Shown in pieces: positions 23,493 through 33,089 of a DNA stretch of 64,000 nt; positions within the stretch are counted from its first letter, which is position 1; the number at the start of each line of letters is the position of its first letter. Under the pieces are notes generated by a model. The model was not told where the DNA came from, did not search any database, and saw only the letters and a list, made by a program, of their open reading frames with translations. The stretch is taken from contig NC_003155.5 of NCBI RefSeq assembly GCF_000009765.2, positions 1,488,001-1,552,000 of the forward strand, read 5' to 3'. Source of the stretch: Streptomyces avermitilis MA-4680 = NBRC 14893 (GTDB lineage: Bacteria; Actinomycetota; Actinomycetes; Streptomycetales; Streptomycetaceae). The position numbers were made by a program, and so were the translations under genes.

Positions 23493-23933
23493 ATGGCCAA
23501 CGTCTCGCACACCAGAGGTGACATAGCCAGCCACCCTGATGTACCAGAAATGCGGGAACGATACGCCCGCATGCTCGGTGGTCGCGATGTGGTGCTCGTC
23601 GACGGACCGGTGTTCCTGCTCGGTCTGTACTGCGCCGCATCCCCCTGGATACTCCACTACACGACAAGCCAGCCCGCGCTCGCGACGCACAACCTGATCA
23701 TGGGCATCGCCATAGGCCTGCTGGCCCTCGGATTCACCAGCACACCGGAGAGGATGTACGGCCTGAGCTGGGCCATGTGCGCGATCGGCGCATGGATGAT
23801 CATCTCGCCGTGGATCGTCGGCACCAGCCCGGACACCGGAGTCGTGCTCAACAGCATCATCATCGGCGTCCTGACCGTGGTGCTGGGAGCACTGTGCGCG
23901 GTCACGACGACGAGGAACACGCCCCGCACGTAG
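23493..23933 (+). CDS. SPW repeat membrane protein
   Basis: 146 residues with two copies of the SPW motif: CAASPWILHYT in the first half and MIISPWIVGTS in the second, each followed by membrane helices (NLIMGIAIGLLALGF, SIIIGVLTVVLGALCAV). Four membrane segments fit the family. The function is unknown; members are widespread in actinobacteria and often stress-induced. ATG 23493 has AAAGGAG eight bases upstream. The 138-bp spacer before it is unusually A-rich for this genome (ACATAAAGAAGAAATAAG), a probable promoter zone. Confidence 0.9.
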   Translation: MANVSHTRGDIASHPDVPEMRERYARMLGGRDVVLVDGPVFLLGLYCAASPWILHYTTSQPALATHNLIMGIAIGLLALGFTSTPERMYGLSWAMCAIGAWMIISPWIVGTSPDTGVVLNSIIIGVLTVVLGALCAVTTTRNTPRT

Positions 23934-24000
23934 CCACGGAGCCGGGTGGTGCTCGGAGCGAGTCCCCGTTGGTACGGGCAGCACGAAACGGGCACCCGTC

Positions 24001-24027
24001 GGCCGGTCCGCGCCCCGCGGACCGGCC
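24001..24027 (+). terminator. stem-loop terminator after SPW gene
   Basis: GGCCGGTCCGCG pairs perfectly with CGCGGACCGGCC over a CCC loop, 68 bp after the SPW stop; a GGCCGT triplet-like run follows. Confidence 0.65.
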
Positions 24028-24150
24028 TCGGCCTGTGACCGTGGCCGTGGCCGTGGCCGGCCCAAGGTCCCACTGACCATGAAGAAGCTCGGGTCAAAGG
24101 ACTGACCGCGACAAGAGGACGGACCGCAATAATCGGTCGCGTGGGACCGC

Positions 24151-25404
24151 ATGGCCGATCACACTGTCGCGGTGAGTCGAACCGTCAGCGCATGGGTGAC
24201 ATCGGGTGCGGACTTCCTCGGTGTCGCCGGCCCCTTTCCCGTGGATGTCCCGTGGTGGTCCGAGGCCGAGCAGGTCGTCGGGGAGTTGGCCGGCCTGCTC
24301 GGGGTCCCGGTACTGGTACTGCGGCTGCTGACCGTGGAGGGCGGCGACGGCGGGCGGGACGGCCATGTGACGTACCACGTCGAAGCACTGGGCAGCCCCG
24401 CACCGGGGACGCTGCGCCAACTGCCCGTCGACGATGCCCTGTTGCACGGTCACGAGTCGCTGCGCTCGCCATGGGCGCGAGCCGAGGGCCTGCGGGAGCT
24501 GATCGACTGGGCGTCCGGGACGCTGCGCGACGCCGGGCGGCCCGTGACCGGGCCGGTCGAGCAGCGGCGGTCGTGGAACCTGGCCGGCCTCTTCCGGCTG
24601 CCCACCGAGGACGGCCGGTTCTGGCTCAAGGCCACCGCGCATTTCGCCGCGGACGAGGGCGCGGTCATCGCCGCGTTCGCCCGGGTCGACCCGGGTTTGG
24701 TGCCGACGGTGCTGGGCTCGGGCCAGGGGCGCATCCTCATGGAACACGTACCGGGCGAGGACTGCTGGGGCGCCTCACCCGAGACTGTCACGGCCGCGAC
24801 GGAGCGGCTCGTGGCAGCGCAAGCCGCCCTGGCGTCGACGCGCCCGGCCGCCCTGCGGGACTGGCGCGCACCGGCCCTGGCCGCACGGATCGACGTGCTG
24901 CTCGACGGCCCGGTCGCACCGGACCTGACACCTCAAGAGCTGTCCGCGGCACGCGCACTGGCGGACCGCTGGGCCCTGCTCGCCGAGTGCGGGCTGCCCG
25001 ACACCGCCGTCCACGGCGACTTCCATCCCGGCAACTGGCGCAGTGACGGCGGCTCGCCGGTCGTCGTGGACTTCGCCGACGCGTACTGGGGCAACCCGGT
25101 CTTCGACGGTCTGCGCGTCCACGAATTCCTGCCCGAGTCGGCACGGCCGGCAGCGGCCCGTGCCTGGATCGCCGCCTGGACCCGGCACTCCCGCGGAAGC
25201 GACCCGGCCCGCGCCCTCGCGATCGCGGAGCCGCTCGCCCATCTCGCCCTGGCGGTGCGCTACCAGGAGTTCCTGGACGGTATCGAACCGTCGGAGCGCA
25301 GGTACCACGAGGGAGACCCCGCGGCGGAGGTCCGCAAGGCGCTGCGGTGCGCCGAGGCGCCCAGTCCGTACCTCGCGCCGGCCGCGAGCAACGCAGACCG
25401 CTGA
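24151..25404 (+). CDS. APH-family phosphotransferase domain protein
   Basis: 417 residues. The C-terminal 250 residues form an aminoglycoside/choline-kinase fold: AVHGDFHPGNWRSDGG is the catalytic loop and VVVDFADAYWGNP the metal-binding segment. The N-terminal 130 residues (VSAWVTSGADFLGVAGPFPV, WWSEAEQVVGELAGLLGVPV) are a separate region of unknown role. These proteins phosphorylate small hydroxyl compounds, or are predicted only. ATG 24151 has only a short GGGA upstream. No resistance role should be assumed. Stands alone between terminators. Confidence 0.8.
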   Translation: MADHTVAVSRTVSAWVTSGADFLGVAGPFPVDVPWWSEAEQVVGELAGLLGVPVLVLRLLTVEGGDGGRDGHVTYHVEALGSPAPGTLRQLPVDDALLHGHESLRSPWARAEGLRELIDWASGTLRDAGRPVTGPVEQRRSWNLAGLFRLPTEDGRFWLKATAHFAADEGAVIAAFARVDPGLVPTVLGSGQGRILMEHVPGEDCWGASPETVTAATERLVAAQAALASTRPAALRDWRAPALAARIDVLLDGPVAPDLTPQELSAARALADRWALLAECGLPDTAVHGDFHPGNWRSDGGSPVVVDFADAYWGNPVFDGLRVHEFLPESARPAAARAWIAAWTRHSRGSDPARALAIAEPLAHLALAVRYQEFLDGIEPSERRYHEGDPAAEVRKALRCAEAPSPYLAPAASNADR

Positions 25405-25649
25405 AACCCCTGGGCCCCCCGCCCCCGTTCGCCGGCACAGCAGGATCGACACACGGACGGCCGCGAGGTGTTCGGCTCGGCGGGCCCGCGAGGTGTTCGC
25501 CCCGGCGGGCCCGCCGTCCGTACGGCGAAGGGATGCGACGCGATGCTCCAGGCGGGTTCCGACGTGGCGCTCCACGCCGGTCCCCAGGGAGCGTGACCGG
25601 CCCGCCCCACCCCGGCGGGCCCGACCCGCGCACGGGCCCGCCCCTCCGT
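25405..25649. repeat. intergenic direct repeats between convergent genes
   Basis: Two copies of CGCGAGGTGTTCGxxxCGGC followed by GGGCC lie at 25463-25512, flanked by ACGGACGG and CCGTCCGT that can close a larger stem. They separate the convergent phosphotransferase and permease genes. No gene seen. Confidence 0.5.
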
Positions 25650-27119
25650 TCAGGTCTGCGCCGGCTCCGCGTCCGCGTCCGGAGCCGCTGCCGTGAGGTA
25701 CTCCTCCGCGATCTCCCTGGGGCCGAACGGCCAGACCTTCTCCAGGCGCGCCCACACGACGAAGGCGACACAGCCGAGCGCCACCCAGGCGAGTGACCAT
25801 TCGATGGGGTGGCGGCCCGGGGAGTTCTTGTCGGCGTACCCGTAGATGACCAGCCAGCCCACCAGGGCGATCACACTGGGCAGGGGGTAGAGCCACATCC
25901 GGTACGGGCGGCGCAGGGTCGGCTGCCGCTTGCGCAGGACGGTGAGGGCGACGATCTGGGCCAGCGCCTGCACGATCACCATCACCGTGGTCAGGAGCTG
26001 GATCAGCGTGGCCAGGTCGGTGTGACGGCCGATCAGGAAGCCGATCGCCGTGATGACGCCCATGGTGGCCAGGCCCAGCATGGGGAAGCGGTGCCTGGAG
26101 TGGAGCTTGGCGTACGGGCGGAAAAAGACGCGGTCGCGGGCGGCGTCGTACGGGACCCTGGAGCCGCCCAGCAGGCCGGTGAAGACCGAGGCGAAGGCGG
26201 TGATGAGGATGAGGACCGTGACCGTGTCGGCGGCGCCCTTGCCCCAGGTCTTCTCCAGGACGGCGGAGGCCACGGAGGTGGAGGCGATGTCGCCCGCGTC
26301 GGTCATCCGGTGCCAGTCGATGACGCCGAGCGTGCCGATCTGCAGCAGCAGGTAGATCGCCATGATGCCGAGGATGGAGAAGAGGATCGAGCGCGGCAGG
26401 GTGCGCCCCGGGTCCTTGATCTCGGCGCCCATGTACGCGGTGGTGTTGTAGCCGAGGTAGTCGTAGATGCCGATGGTCAGGCCCGCGGCGAAGCCGACCC
26501 AGAAGTGGCCGCTGGTCGGTTCGAAGGCGTGCGCCGGATAGGTGAAGGCCAGGTGCGCGCTGAAGTCGCTCGCCGCGGCCACGATCACCAGCAGGACCGA
26601 GGCGATCATCACCGTCCACATCACGGCGGTGATCCGCGCGATGTTCTCGATGCCCCGCCACAGCAGCATCACCACCAGGGCGATGATGCCTACTCCGACC
26701 AGGTCACCGGTGGTCCGGCCCATGTCCGGGGCCAGGTAGCCGAGGTACTGCACGAAACCGACCACACCCGTGGACATGATCAGCGGGATGAAGAGCATCG
26801 CCGTCCAGACGAACAGGAACGGCATCAGCCGTCCGGTGCGGTACTGGAAGGCCTGGCGCAGATAGACGTAGCTGCCGCCCGAACCGGGCATGGCCGCGCC
26901 CAGTTCGGCCCACACGAGCCCGTCCGCGAGGGCCAGCACCGCGCCCGCGACGAAGCCGATCACCGCCTGCGGGCCGCCGAACGCGGCGACCATCAGGGGG
27001 ATCGTCACGAACGGACCGATGCCGCACATCTGGCTCATGTTGATCGTGGTGGCCTGGAACAGGCCGACACGGCGGACGAAGCCACCCTCGGGCGGCGGAC
27101 TACCTGGGCTACCGGACAT
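25650..27119 (-). CDS. APC-family amino acid permease
   Basis: 489 residues with about 12 hydrophobic helices. The N-terminal signature FQATTINMSQMCGIGPFVTI and FVAGAVLALADGLVWAELGA plus PGSGGSYVYLRQAF (unwound helix 1 and helix 3 region) identify the amino acid-polyamine-organocation family. The cytosolic loop GAEIKDPGRTLPRSI is typical. ATG 27119 has AGGAGG four bases upstream. It is divergent from the ROK regulator, sharing a 183-bp region with a palindrome-like site. Substrate cannot be read from sequence. Confidence 0.88.
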   Translation of the reverse strand: MSGSPGSPPPEGGFVRRVGLFQATTINMSQMCGIGPFVTIPLMVAAFGGPQAVIGFVAGAVLALADGLVWAELGAAMPGSGGSYVYLRQAFQYRTGRLMPFLFVWTAMLFIPLIMSTGVVGFVQYLGYLAPDMGRTTGDLVGVGIIALVVMLLWRGIENIARITAVMWTVMIASVLLVIVAAASDFSAHLAFTYPAHAFEPTSGHFWVGFAAGLTIGIYDYLGYNTTAYMGAEIKDPGRTLPRSILFSILGIMAIYLLLQIGTLGVIDWHRMTDAGDIASTSVASAVLEKTWGKGAADTVTVLILITAFASVFTGLLGGSRVPYDAARDRVFFRPYAKLHSRHRFPMLGLATMGVITAIGFLIGRHTDLATLIQLLTTVMVIVQALAQIVALTVLRKRQPTLRRPYRMWLYPLPSVIALVGWLVIYGYADKNSPGRHPIEWSLAWVALGCVAFVVWARLEKVWPFGPREIAEEYLTAAAPDADAEPAQT

Positions 27120-27261
27120 CGGTCCTCCTGGAGCAGGGCACGGGGGCAGTCGTACGACGTGACGGCCGACGTCGATCGGCGGCCGGCGGATCAAGGGCGG
27201 CGGGTGTCCGGCCGGCGCCGGGCTCCCCTCGGCTCGCCCGGCGAGGCTGACTGGCCGATAA

Positions 27262-27279
27262 AGTTAAGGAGCCTTACTA
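27262..27279. promoter_or_regulatory. operator-like imperfect palindrome before ROK gene
   Basis: AGTTAAGGAGCCTTACTA lies in the AT-rich part of the permease-ROK spacer. Its TTAAGG/CCTTA arms resemble the palindrome ahead of the GH2 gene (28547-28565), so both may be ROK protein sites. Confidence 0.5.
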
Positions 27280-27302
27280 GATGCGTCAAGCCCGTGTCAT
27301 GA

Positions 27303-28502
27303 ATGCGTGAGAATGGTGCGATGCCCGCCAGTGATGCCGCAGACCAGCCGGAACAGCCATGGAGCCGTCGGCGGCTGCGCAGCACCAACGAGCGGCTGCT
27401 CCTCGACCGGCTGCGGGCCACCGGCGCCGCGTCCCGCGCTCAGCTCGCCCGCGAGACGGGTCTGTCGAAGCCGACGGTGTCGAGCGCGCTGGCGGCCCTG
27501 GAGGAGGCGGGTCTCGTGCACGAGGTCGGCACGCACGCACCGGAGCGGGGCCGGACAGCGGTCCTGTACGCCCCCGATCCGGCCGCCGGACACGCCCTGG
27601 GCATCGACATCGGCCGCAGCTGGCTGCGCGTCGCGGTCGCCAATCTGGACGGCGAGGTGGTGGCCCGCGCCGATGTGCGCAACCGGGCCCGCACTTCCGG
27701 CGCCCTGGCCGACCTCGTGGTCGCCACCGCCCGGCAGGTGGTCGCCAATTCCGGTGTCGGGCACGACGAGGTGGCCCACGCGGTGGTGGGCACGCCCGGT
27801 GTGTACGACGAACAGCGGCGGCGGGTGCGGTACGCGATGCACCTGCCGGGCTGGGGCCGGGCCGGGCTGTTCGACCGGATGCGCGAGGAGCTGGGCATAC
27901 CGCTGGAGGTCCACAACGACGCCAATCTGGCCGCGCTGGGCGAGTACACGTACGGCGTCGGCGCGGGCAGCCGGCTGTTCACGTACATCATGATCGGCAC
28001 CGGTCTCGGCATGGGCGTCGTCAGCGAGGGGCGGCTGTTCACCGGCGCGCACGGCGGAGCCGGCGAGATCGGGTTCCTGCCGTGGCCGGGGCAGCGGAAG
28101 CCGGAGACGTTGGAGGACGCGGTGTCGGGCGTGGCCGTCGTCGAGTCCGCGCGGCGGTTCGGCATGAGCGGGCAGCTCACGGCGAAGGCCGTCTTCGACG
28201 CGGCACGGCAGGGAAATCCGGCAGCGGTCAGGGCCGTTCGGCTGGAGGGCGAGCGAATAGCGCACACCGTGGCGGCGGCTGCGGCCGTACTGGACCCCGA
28301 CCTGGTGGTGCTCGGCGGCGGCGTGGGCCACAGCCTCGACCTGCTGCTGCGCCCCGTGCGCGAGACGCTGCGCACGCTCACGCCGCTGCGCCCGAAGATC
28401 GTGCCGAGCCGGCTGGGCGAGGACGCGGTGCTGCTCGGCGCGGTGGCGACGGCGCTGGGGACGGCCCGGGACGTCGTTTTCGAGCGACGCTCGGCCTCCT
28501 GA
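27303..28502 (+). CDS. ROK-family transcriptional regulator
   Basis: 399 residues. The N-terminal 80 residues are a winged helix (NERLLLDRLRATGAASRAQL, ARETGLSKPTVSSALAALEE). The rest is a sugar-kinase-like ROK domain with ALGIDIGRSWLRVAVANLDG, IMIGTGLGMGVV and GAHGGAGEIGFLP. The usual zinc-binding CxCGxxGC cluster is absent: the segment after GEIGFLP reads PWPGQRKPETLEDAV, so it may not bind zinc. ROK repressors of the XylR/NagC type respond to sugars. It precedes a GH2 exo-glucosaminidase gene by 114 bp, which carries a 19-bp palindrome. Start uncertain between ATG 27303 and ATG 27321. Confidence 0.9.
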   Translation: MRENGAMPASDAADQPEQPWSRRRLRSTNERLLLDRLRATGAASRAQLARETGLSKPTVSSALAALEEAGLVHEVGTHAPERGRTAVLYAPDPAAGHALGIDIGRSWLRVAVANLDGEVVARADVRNRARTSGALADLVVATARQVVANSGVGHDEVAHAVVGTPGVYDEQRRRVRYAMHLPGWGRAGLFDRMREELGIPLEVHNDANLAALGEYTYGVGAGSRLFTYIMIGTGLGMGVVSEGRLFTGAHGGAGEIGFLPWPGQRKPETLEDAVSGVAVVESARRFGMSGQLTAKAVFDAARQGNPAAVRAVRLEGERIAHTVAAAAAVLDPDLVVLGGGVGHSLDLLLRPVRETLRTLTPLRPKIVPSRLGEDAVLLGAVATALGTARDVVFERRSAS

Positions 28503-28546
28503 CGGTGATTGACATGAATTGCTCAGCCACCTAGCTTGTGAATCCA

Positions 28547-28565
28547 GTTAGTAAAGTTTCCTAAC
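28547..28565 (+). promoter_or_regulatory. 19-bp palindromic operator before GH2 gene
   Basis: GTTAGTAAAGTTTCCTAAC is a near-perfect palindrome (one mismatch in 9-bp arms) 52 bp before the GH2 start. AT-rich TTAGGAAA-type palindromes are typical for ROK repressor sites in Streptomyces. Confidence 0.65.
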
Positions 28566-28616
28566 TTGCAGTGTCGTAGCGCGGATGCTCCTCCCCCACC
28601 CCCCAAGGAGATCACC

Positions 28617-31331
28617 GTGTTCCACCGTCCTGCCTCAGTACGGCGCTTCGTCACGACCGCCGTGGCCCTGGGCCTGCTGAGCACGCTCTCGACGGGCGCC
28701 CGGGCCGGAGCCCGCACCCACGAGCCGCCCCCGCGCCCGACCACTGTCTCCTCGACTGCGGGCAGCACCACCGCGCTGACCGGCTACGCGATCCAGTCCA
28801 CGGCGAAGGTCACCGACCCCGCGGCCGCCGTCTCCTCCCCCGGCTACCCGGCGAGCGGCTGGTACCCGGCCGGTGCCCGCTCCACCGTGCTCGCGGCGCT
28901 GCTGGCCGGCGGGAAGTACGCCGACCCGTTCTACTCGACCAACCAGCAGAAGATTCCGAAGGCCGACTTCCAGGTGCCGTGGTGGTACCGCTCGGACTTC
29001 ACGGTCGCCGACACCTCCGCCCGTACGTATCTGGACTTCAGCGGGGTGATCTCGGCGGCCGACGTCTTCGTCAACGGACGTCAGATCGCCAGGTCCGCCG
29101 ACGTGGCGGGCGCCTACACCCGTCACGAACTGGACGTCACCTCACTGGTGCGGGAGGGCGCGAACACGGTCGCCTTCCGTATCCAGCCCAACAACCCCAA
29201 CAAGAACCTGACCATGGGCTGGATCGACTGGCTCGAGCCGCCGCCCGACCAGAACATGGGCATCGTCCGTGATGTTCTCGTGCGCCGCGGCGGCCCGGTC
29301 GCCCTGCGCGACGCCCACGTGATCACGCGGCTCGACGTGCCGTCGCTCGCCACCGCGGACCTGACGGTCAAGGCGCGGGCCCGCAACGACTCGGACGCGG
29401 CCATCACCGCCACCGTCTCCGGCAGCGTCGGCGCCACGTCGTTCCGCAGGTCCGTCGCTCTCGCCGCCCACGAGACGAAGACGGTCACCTTCACACCGGC
29501 CGACACTCCCGGGCTGCACCTCACCTCGCCGCGGGTGTGGTGGCCCGCGGGCATGGGCGGCCAGCCCCTGTACGCGCTGGACCTCAGCGCGTCCGTCTCC
29601 GAAACCGTCTCCGACACGGTGCACGAGAGCTTCGGCATCCGGGATGTGAAGGCCCCGCTCAACTCCGACGGCGCACGGCAGTACAGCGTCAACGGCCGCA
29701 GGCTTCTCATCAAGGGCGGCGGCTGGTCGCCGGACGAGTTCCTGCGCTGGGACAGCACGTACGTCGAGGACCGGCTCCGGTACGCGCTCGACCTCGGCCT
29801 CAACACCATCCGCCTGGAAGGCCACATCGAGCCGGACGAGTTCTTCGACCTGGCGGACCGGTACGGCATCCTCACGCTGCCGGGCTGGGAGTGCTGCAAC
29901 AAATGGGAGGGCAACGTCAACGGCAGCGGATCCGGTGACGAGTGGACCGCGGCCGACTATCCGGTCGCCAAGGCGTCGATGGCCGCCGAGGCCGCCCGGC
30001 TGCGCGACCACCCGAGCGTCGTCTCGTTCCTCATCGGCAGCGACTTCGCCCCCGACGCGAAGATCGAGAAGACCTACCTCGACGCCCTGAAGGCAGCCGA
30101 CTGGCCGACCCCCGTAGTCGCGGCCGCCTCCGACAAGTCCTCGCCGGTCAGCGGCAGTTCGGGCATGAAGATGACCGGCCCGTACGACTGGATCCCGCCG
30201 AACTACTGGTACGCCAAGCGCGAGGGCGGCGCCACCGGCTTCAACTCCGAGACGAGCGCGGGGCCGGACATCCCCACGCTCGACACCCTGCGCCGCATGA
30301 TGACCCCGGCCGAGCTGGACACCCTCTGGAAGAACCCGGGCGCCAAGCAGTACCACCGCTCACCGTCGTCGGTCTTCGGCACCCTGAAGATCTACGACGC
30401 CGCGCTCGCCGGACGGTACGGCGCCCCGACCGGCCTCACGGACTACGTACGCAAGGCGCAGCTCGCCCAGTACGAGAACGTGCGCGCGCAGTTCGAGGCG
30501 TACGGGCGGGGCGCCACCGACGCCTCGAAGCCCGCGACCGGCGTCATCTACTGGATGTTCAACAGCGGCTGGACCTCGCTGCACTGGCAGTTGCTGGACC
30601 GGTACCTCGACCAGGGCGGCGCGTACTTCGGGGCGAAGAAGGCCAATGAGCCGCTGCACGTGCAGTACTCGTACGACGACCGGTCGGTCGTGGTGGTGAA
30701 CAACCGGCCCGCCGCCGTCTCCGGACTCACGGCCCGGGTCACCCTCTTCAACACCGACGGAACGCAGAAGTACGACAAGAGCGCGACCGGCCTGAGCGTG
30801 GCCGGCGACGGTGCGCACAGCACCGCGCTCACGCTGCCGTCGTCGGTGAGCGGACTGTCGACGACGTATCTCGCCCGCCTGGTCCTCACCGACTCGGCGG
30901 GCAAGGAGGTCAGCCGCAACGTCTACTGGCTGTCCACCCGGCCCGACACCCTCGACTGGGCGCACACCGACTGGTACTACACGCCGACGACGAGCTACGC
31001 CGACCTCAAGGGCCTCGGCTCGATGGCGCGGGTGCCGGTCTCGGCGACGGCGTCGACGACGGCGGGCACGGACGGCGCGTCCACGACGACGGTCACGGTG
31101 CGGAACACGGGAAGCGGCAGGACCCCGTCACTGTTCACGGACGTGCACCTCGTCGACTCGAAGGGGAAGCCCGTCCTGCCCGTTCAGTGGTCCGACAACG
31201 AGGTGAGCCTGTGGCCGGGTGAGTCGGCCACCCTCACGGTGACGTACCGGACGGCCGATCTGCACGGGTCCGCGCCCAGGGTGCGGGTCTCCGGGTGGAA
31301 CACGGCGGAGCAGACCGTCCCGGCGGCCTAG
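28617..31331 (+). CDS. secreted exo-beta-D-glucosaminidase, GH2 (CsxA-like)
   Basis: 904 residues. A signal peptide (FVTTAVALGLLSTLSTGARAGA) precedes the GH2 sugar-binding domain (WWYRSDFTVADTSARTYLDF, GVISAADVFVNGRQIA), Ig-like linker, the TIM barrel and C-terminal beta domains. In the barrel IRLEGHIEPDEFFDLADRYG and LTLPGWECCNKWEG match CsxA exo-beta-D-glucosaminidase, which removes glucosamine from chitosan ends. D476 in FLIGSDFAPD and E545 in FNSETSAG correspond to the acid/base and nucleophile of that enzyme. GTG 28617 has AGGAG upstream. Follows a ROK regulator with a palindromic operator, so induction by glucosamine oligomers is likely. Confidence 0.88.
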   Translation: MFHRPASVRRFVTTAVALGLLSTLSTGARAGARTHEPPPRPTTVSSTAGSTTALTGYAIQSTAKVTDPAAAVSSPGYPASGWYPAGARSTVLAALLAGGKYADPFYSTNQQKIPKADFQVPWWYRSDFTVADTSARTYLDFSGVISAADVFVNGRQIARSADVAGAYTRHELDVTSLVREGANTVAFRIQPNNPNKNLTMGWIDWLEPPPDQNMGIVRDVLVRRGGPVALRDAHVITRLDVPSLATADLTVKARARNDSDAAITATVSGSVGATSFRRSVALAAHETKTVTFTPADTPGLHLTSPRVWWPAGMGGQPLYALDLSASVSETVSDTVHESFGIRDVKAPLNSDGARQYSVNGRRLLIKGGGWSPDEFLRWDSTYVEDRLRYALDLGLNTIRLEGHIEPDEFFDLADRYGILTLPGWECCNKWEGNVNGSGSGDEWTAADYPVAKASMAAEAARLRDHPSVVSFLIGSDFAPDAKIEKTYLDALKAADWPTPVVAAASDKSSPVSGSSGMKMTGPYDWIPPNYWYAKREGGATGFNSETSAGPDIPTLDTLRRMMTPAELDTLWKNPGAKQYHRSPSSVFGTLKIYDAALAGRYGAPTGLTDYVRKAQLAQYENVRAQFEAYGRGATDASKPATGVIYWMFNSGWTSLHWQLLDRYLDQGGAYFGAKKANEPLHVQYSYDDRSVVVVNNRPAAVSGLTARVTLFNTDGTQKYDKSATGLSVAGDGAHSTALTLPSSVSGLSTTYLARLVLTDSAGKEVSRNVYWLSTRPDTLDWAHTDWYYTPTTSYADLKGLGSMARVPVSATASTTAGTDGASTTTVTVRNTGSGRTPSLFTDVHLVDSKGKPVLPVQWSDNEVSLWPGESATLTVTYRTADLHGSAPRVRVSGWNTAEQTVPAA

Positions 31332-31363
31332 CCGGGGCGGCGGGACGGGGAACGCGGGACGGG

Positions 31364-31396
31364 GAGCGGCGGGCCGGGTGTGTGGGCCCGCCGCTC
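31364..31396. terminator. bidirectional terminator between GH2 and secreted protein genes
   Basis: GAGCGGCGGGCC and GGCCCGCCGCTC form a perfect 12-bp stem with a 9-nt loop in the 78-bp space between two converging stops (31331 and 31410). Confidence 0.75.
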
Positions 31397-31409
31397 TTCG
31401 TCGGCCGGT

Positions 31410-32858
31410 TCAGCTCACGGTGAGCGCCGTGTCGTCGAGGACGAACGACGTCTGGAGCGTGGAGCCTTCGGTGCCGGTGAACTTGACGGTGACGGTCTGC
31501 CCGGCGTAGCTCGCGAGGCTGAAACTGCGCTGCGTGTAGCCGCTCGCCGCGTTCAGGTTCGAGTAGGTGGCGAGGGTGGACAGGACCGTGCCGCCGCTGT
31601 TGAGAACCTGCGCCTTGAGCGTGTCGTACGCCGTGCTCGTGGTCGTCTCGGCCGTGTCCACGTGGAGGTAGAAACTGAGGGTGGCCGTGGTGCAGCCGGA
31701 GGGGATGGTCACCGACTGGGACAGGGTGTCGGTGCGGGCGGAGCCGTATCCGTCGAGCCAGGCGTAGTAGGAGCCGGTACGGGCGGACTCGCCGCTGGAG
31801 TTGGTGATGACATCGCTGCTCGCGGTCCAGGTGGTGGCGCCGGACTCGAAGCCGTTGTTGCCGAGGAGCTGGGCCGCGGTGCAGGTGCCGCCACCACCCC
31901 CGTCATCGCCGCCGCTGCTCGCGCCGACCAGCCATTCGGTGGCGTTGAGGGCGAGGGCGGCGTTGGTGGCGCCGGTGTCGTTCCAGCCGTCGTACAACGT
32001 GTTGCCGGACTGGCCGGTGCCGTCGTCGATCGGTGAGCTGTCGCCCCAGAACGCGACCCGCCCGCTGCCGAAGGTGCTGGTGGCGAAGAAGGCTCCGGTG
32101 TTGCCGGAGTATCCGGTGCGGTAGAGCAGCCCCTTGACGGACGAGTTGTCGGCGGGCTTGAGGGTGGCCGTCGTACCGCTGGCGATCAGGCTCTTGGTGA
32201 CGGTGCCGAAGGAGCCGTGCAGGACCGCGTCGCTGCTGTCGCTGATCGCCGACGGGTAGTCGGAGCTGACGCTCAGCGAGTCGATGGAGAAGCCGAACGG
32301 GTCGGTGCTGTCGACGCTGTTGTCGGTCATCAGGTCGTTGAGGACCTCGACCGCGTCGTAGCCGTCGTTGTTACGGTCGGCACCCGTGTGGTCGGAGACC
32401 ATGAACAGGCCGCCGCCGTTCTTCACGAACGTCATGATCGCGGTCTTCTCGGCCGTCGTGAACAGCGTGTTCGGCTCGGGCAGGACCAGCGTGTCGAAGT
32501 TCGACAGATCGGTGGTGGTGGAGCCGCCGTAGCTGAGGCTGCTGCCCGAAGGGAGCGTCTTCAGGCTGTAGTTGCCGGTCTTCTGCAGGGCGACGCCCCA
32601 GGAGGAGAGCGCGCCCGTCCAGTCGGTTTCCGAGGACGGGGAGGAGTCCTGGCCGAGCGGGTCGGGCTGGCTGGTGGAGACGATCCAGTCGGCGTTGCCG
32701 GCCGTCTCCGCGTGGCCGTTGTCGAACAGGACGCGGTGCGTGGTGGCCGCGTGGGCCGGGGCGGCGATGGACGCCTGGACGGCCGCGCCCGTGGCGAGCA
32801 GTCCGAACACGGCCAGCGCCGTGGTGAGTCTGGGGCGGGATCTTCTGAATCCGAGCAT
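31410..32858 (-). CDS. secreted two-domain protein: GATase-like N-domain plus C-terminal beta module
   Basis: 482 residues. A signal peptide ([20 protein letters not shown], cut after AHA) leads to a domain starting [20 protein letters not shown] with a nucleotide-like [31 protein letters not shown] and [15 protein letters not shown], which resembles the glutamine-amidotransferase-like DUF4350/ThuA folds. [10 protein letters not shown] linker joins it to a 140-residue module ([30 protein letters not shown]) like MAM/carbohydrate-binding beta-sandwiches. Enzyme activity unknown. ATG 32858 has GGAGG eight bases upstream. Convergent to the GH2 gene, suggesting polysaccharide-related work outside the cell. 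Confidence 0.75.
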   Translation of the reverse strand: MLGFRRSRPRLTTALAVFGLLATGAAVQASIAAPAHAATTHRVLFDNGHAETAGNADWIVSTSQPDPLGQDSSPSSETDWTGALSSWGVALQKTGNYSLKTLPSGSSLSYGGSTTTDLSNFDTLVLPEPNTLFTTAEKTAIMTFVKNGGGLFMVSDHTGADRNNDGYDAVEVLNDLMTDNSVDSTDPFGFSIDSLSVSSDYPSAISDSSDAVLHGSFGTVTKSLIASGTTATLKPADNSSVKGLLYRTGYSGNTGAFFATSTFGSGRVAFWGDSSPIDDGTGQSGNTLYDGWNDTGATNAALALNATEWLVGASSGGDDGGGGGTCTAAQLLGNNGFESGATTWTASSDVITNSSGESARTGSYYAWLDGYGSARTDTLSQSVTIPSGCTTATLSFYLHVDTAETTTSTAYDTLKAQVLNSGGTVLSTLATYSNLNAASGYTQRSFSLASYAGQTVTVKFTGTEGSTLQTSFVLDDTALTVS

Positions 32859-33089
32859 CCGGCGAACCTCCGTGACGGGTGGGGTAGAGGCAGTGCGGGA
32901 GCCAAGTCTGCGCGCGTAGATTGGTAGTTGACCGTCCTACGTACGACAGATTTTTGAACGGTACATGACATGAGTAACGGTGAACAGCGACCCTCCCCAG
33001 AAGATGCCGGGCCGGAATCGGAAGGGACTGCCTCCGCCGCCGGAGGGAAAACACATAGCAGCGGGGCTTTCCTACGAAGAGGGGCGGAG

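Noticed and set aside
24151..25404. Aminoglycoside resistance enzyme
   Set aside because: The catalytic loop shows only that it belongs to the APH superfamily; these proteins are common in Streptomyces and nothing indicates antibiotic substrate. Same caution for 47774-48916.
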